This document shows, in pieces, positions 6,275 through 6,289 of a DNA stretch of 6,289 nt. Each line of letters opens with the position of its first letter. Positions within the stretch are counted from its first letter, which is position 1. Source of the stretch: Xenococcus sp039190385 (lineage in GTDB: Bacteria; Cyanobacteriota; Cyanobacteriia; Cyanobacteriales; Xenococcaceae); the NCBI GenBank assembly GCA_039190385.1, contig JBCCYD010000371.1:1-6289 (forward strand), written 5' to 3'. The notes beneath the pieces are model-generated. The model was given only the letters and a program-made list of their open reading frames with translations, was not told the DNA's origin and made no database searches. The translations under genes and the position numbers were made by a program.

Positions 6275-6289
6275 ACTCTTAGTTATTAT

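Larger units (their letters stand above)
5877..6289. other. Gene-free region upstream of the adaptor-DoxX-permease cluster
   Basis: These 413 nt are AT-rich and contain no reading frame that looks like a protein. The longest ATG-started one I found, minus strand 6100-6216, has 38 codons and no recognisable character. The region holds a candidate promoter next to the adaptor gene, two adjacent small dyads (5996-6022), a GC-rich HIP1-containing element (6028-6047), an imperfect dyad TAGT-T-GCGC-ACTA (6090-6102) and a larger inverted repeat near the window end. A regulator gene of the TetR or similar type, common beside such pumps, is not present within the window. Confidence 0.8.

Noticed and set aside
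6254..6289. Perfect -35 box TTGACA on the plus strand
   Set aside because: No -10-like hexamer occurs at 16-18 nt spacing; the only TATTAT is 24 nt away at the window end.

Overview
The window is almost certainly from a cyanobacterium. The octamer GCGATCGC (HIP1) occurs 11 times in 6.3 kb, where chance predicts about 0.1. The protein families present (DUF29, DUF433, an RND pump and its adaptor) and a heptanucleotide tandem repeat between genes also fit that phylum. I cannot name a genus. The noncoding DNA is AT-rich.

Layout from left to right. Positions 1-242 are a near-perfect inverted repeat, with 101-bp arms and a 40-nt spacer. Its right arm lies inside the 3' half of a plus-strand DUF29 gene that ends at 398. 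The left arm replaces the rest of that gene, so the gene is broken. Convergent with it is a small minus-strand DUF433 gene (436-753), an antitoxin-like protein with no visible toxin partner. A three-gene minus-strand cluster follows, read from 5876 down to 839: an RND-type periplasmic adaptor (membrane fusion protein, 4530-5876), a small four-helix DoxX-family membrane protein (4082-4495), and a full-length RND efflux permease (839-4027). A 49-bp array of a 7-bp unit fills the gap between the DoxX stop codon and the permease start. Positions 5877-6289 hold no convincing gene. They carry a candidate promoter, several small dyads, a HIP1-containing GC-rich element and a larger imperfect inverted repeat near the window end.

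How the genes work together: the adaptor and permease make the inner-membrane and periplasmic parts of a tripartite efflux pump. No outer-membrane channel (TolC type) and no regulator is present, so both must be encoded elsewhere. The DoxX-like protein sits between two partners of a pump, 34 nt from one gene and 54 nt from the other, so it is probably co-transcribed. Its role in the pump is unknown.

The most striking signal is the inverted repeat at the left edge. Its position at the window start, the destroyed gene and a short self-priming junction make a fold-back sequencing or assembly artefact the leading explanation, although a real inverted duplication cannot be excluded. I found no convincing novel biological system. 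The adaptor-DoxX-permease arrangement is the best candidate for something biologically new.
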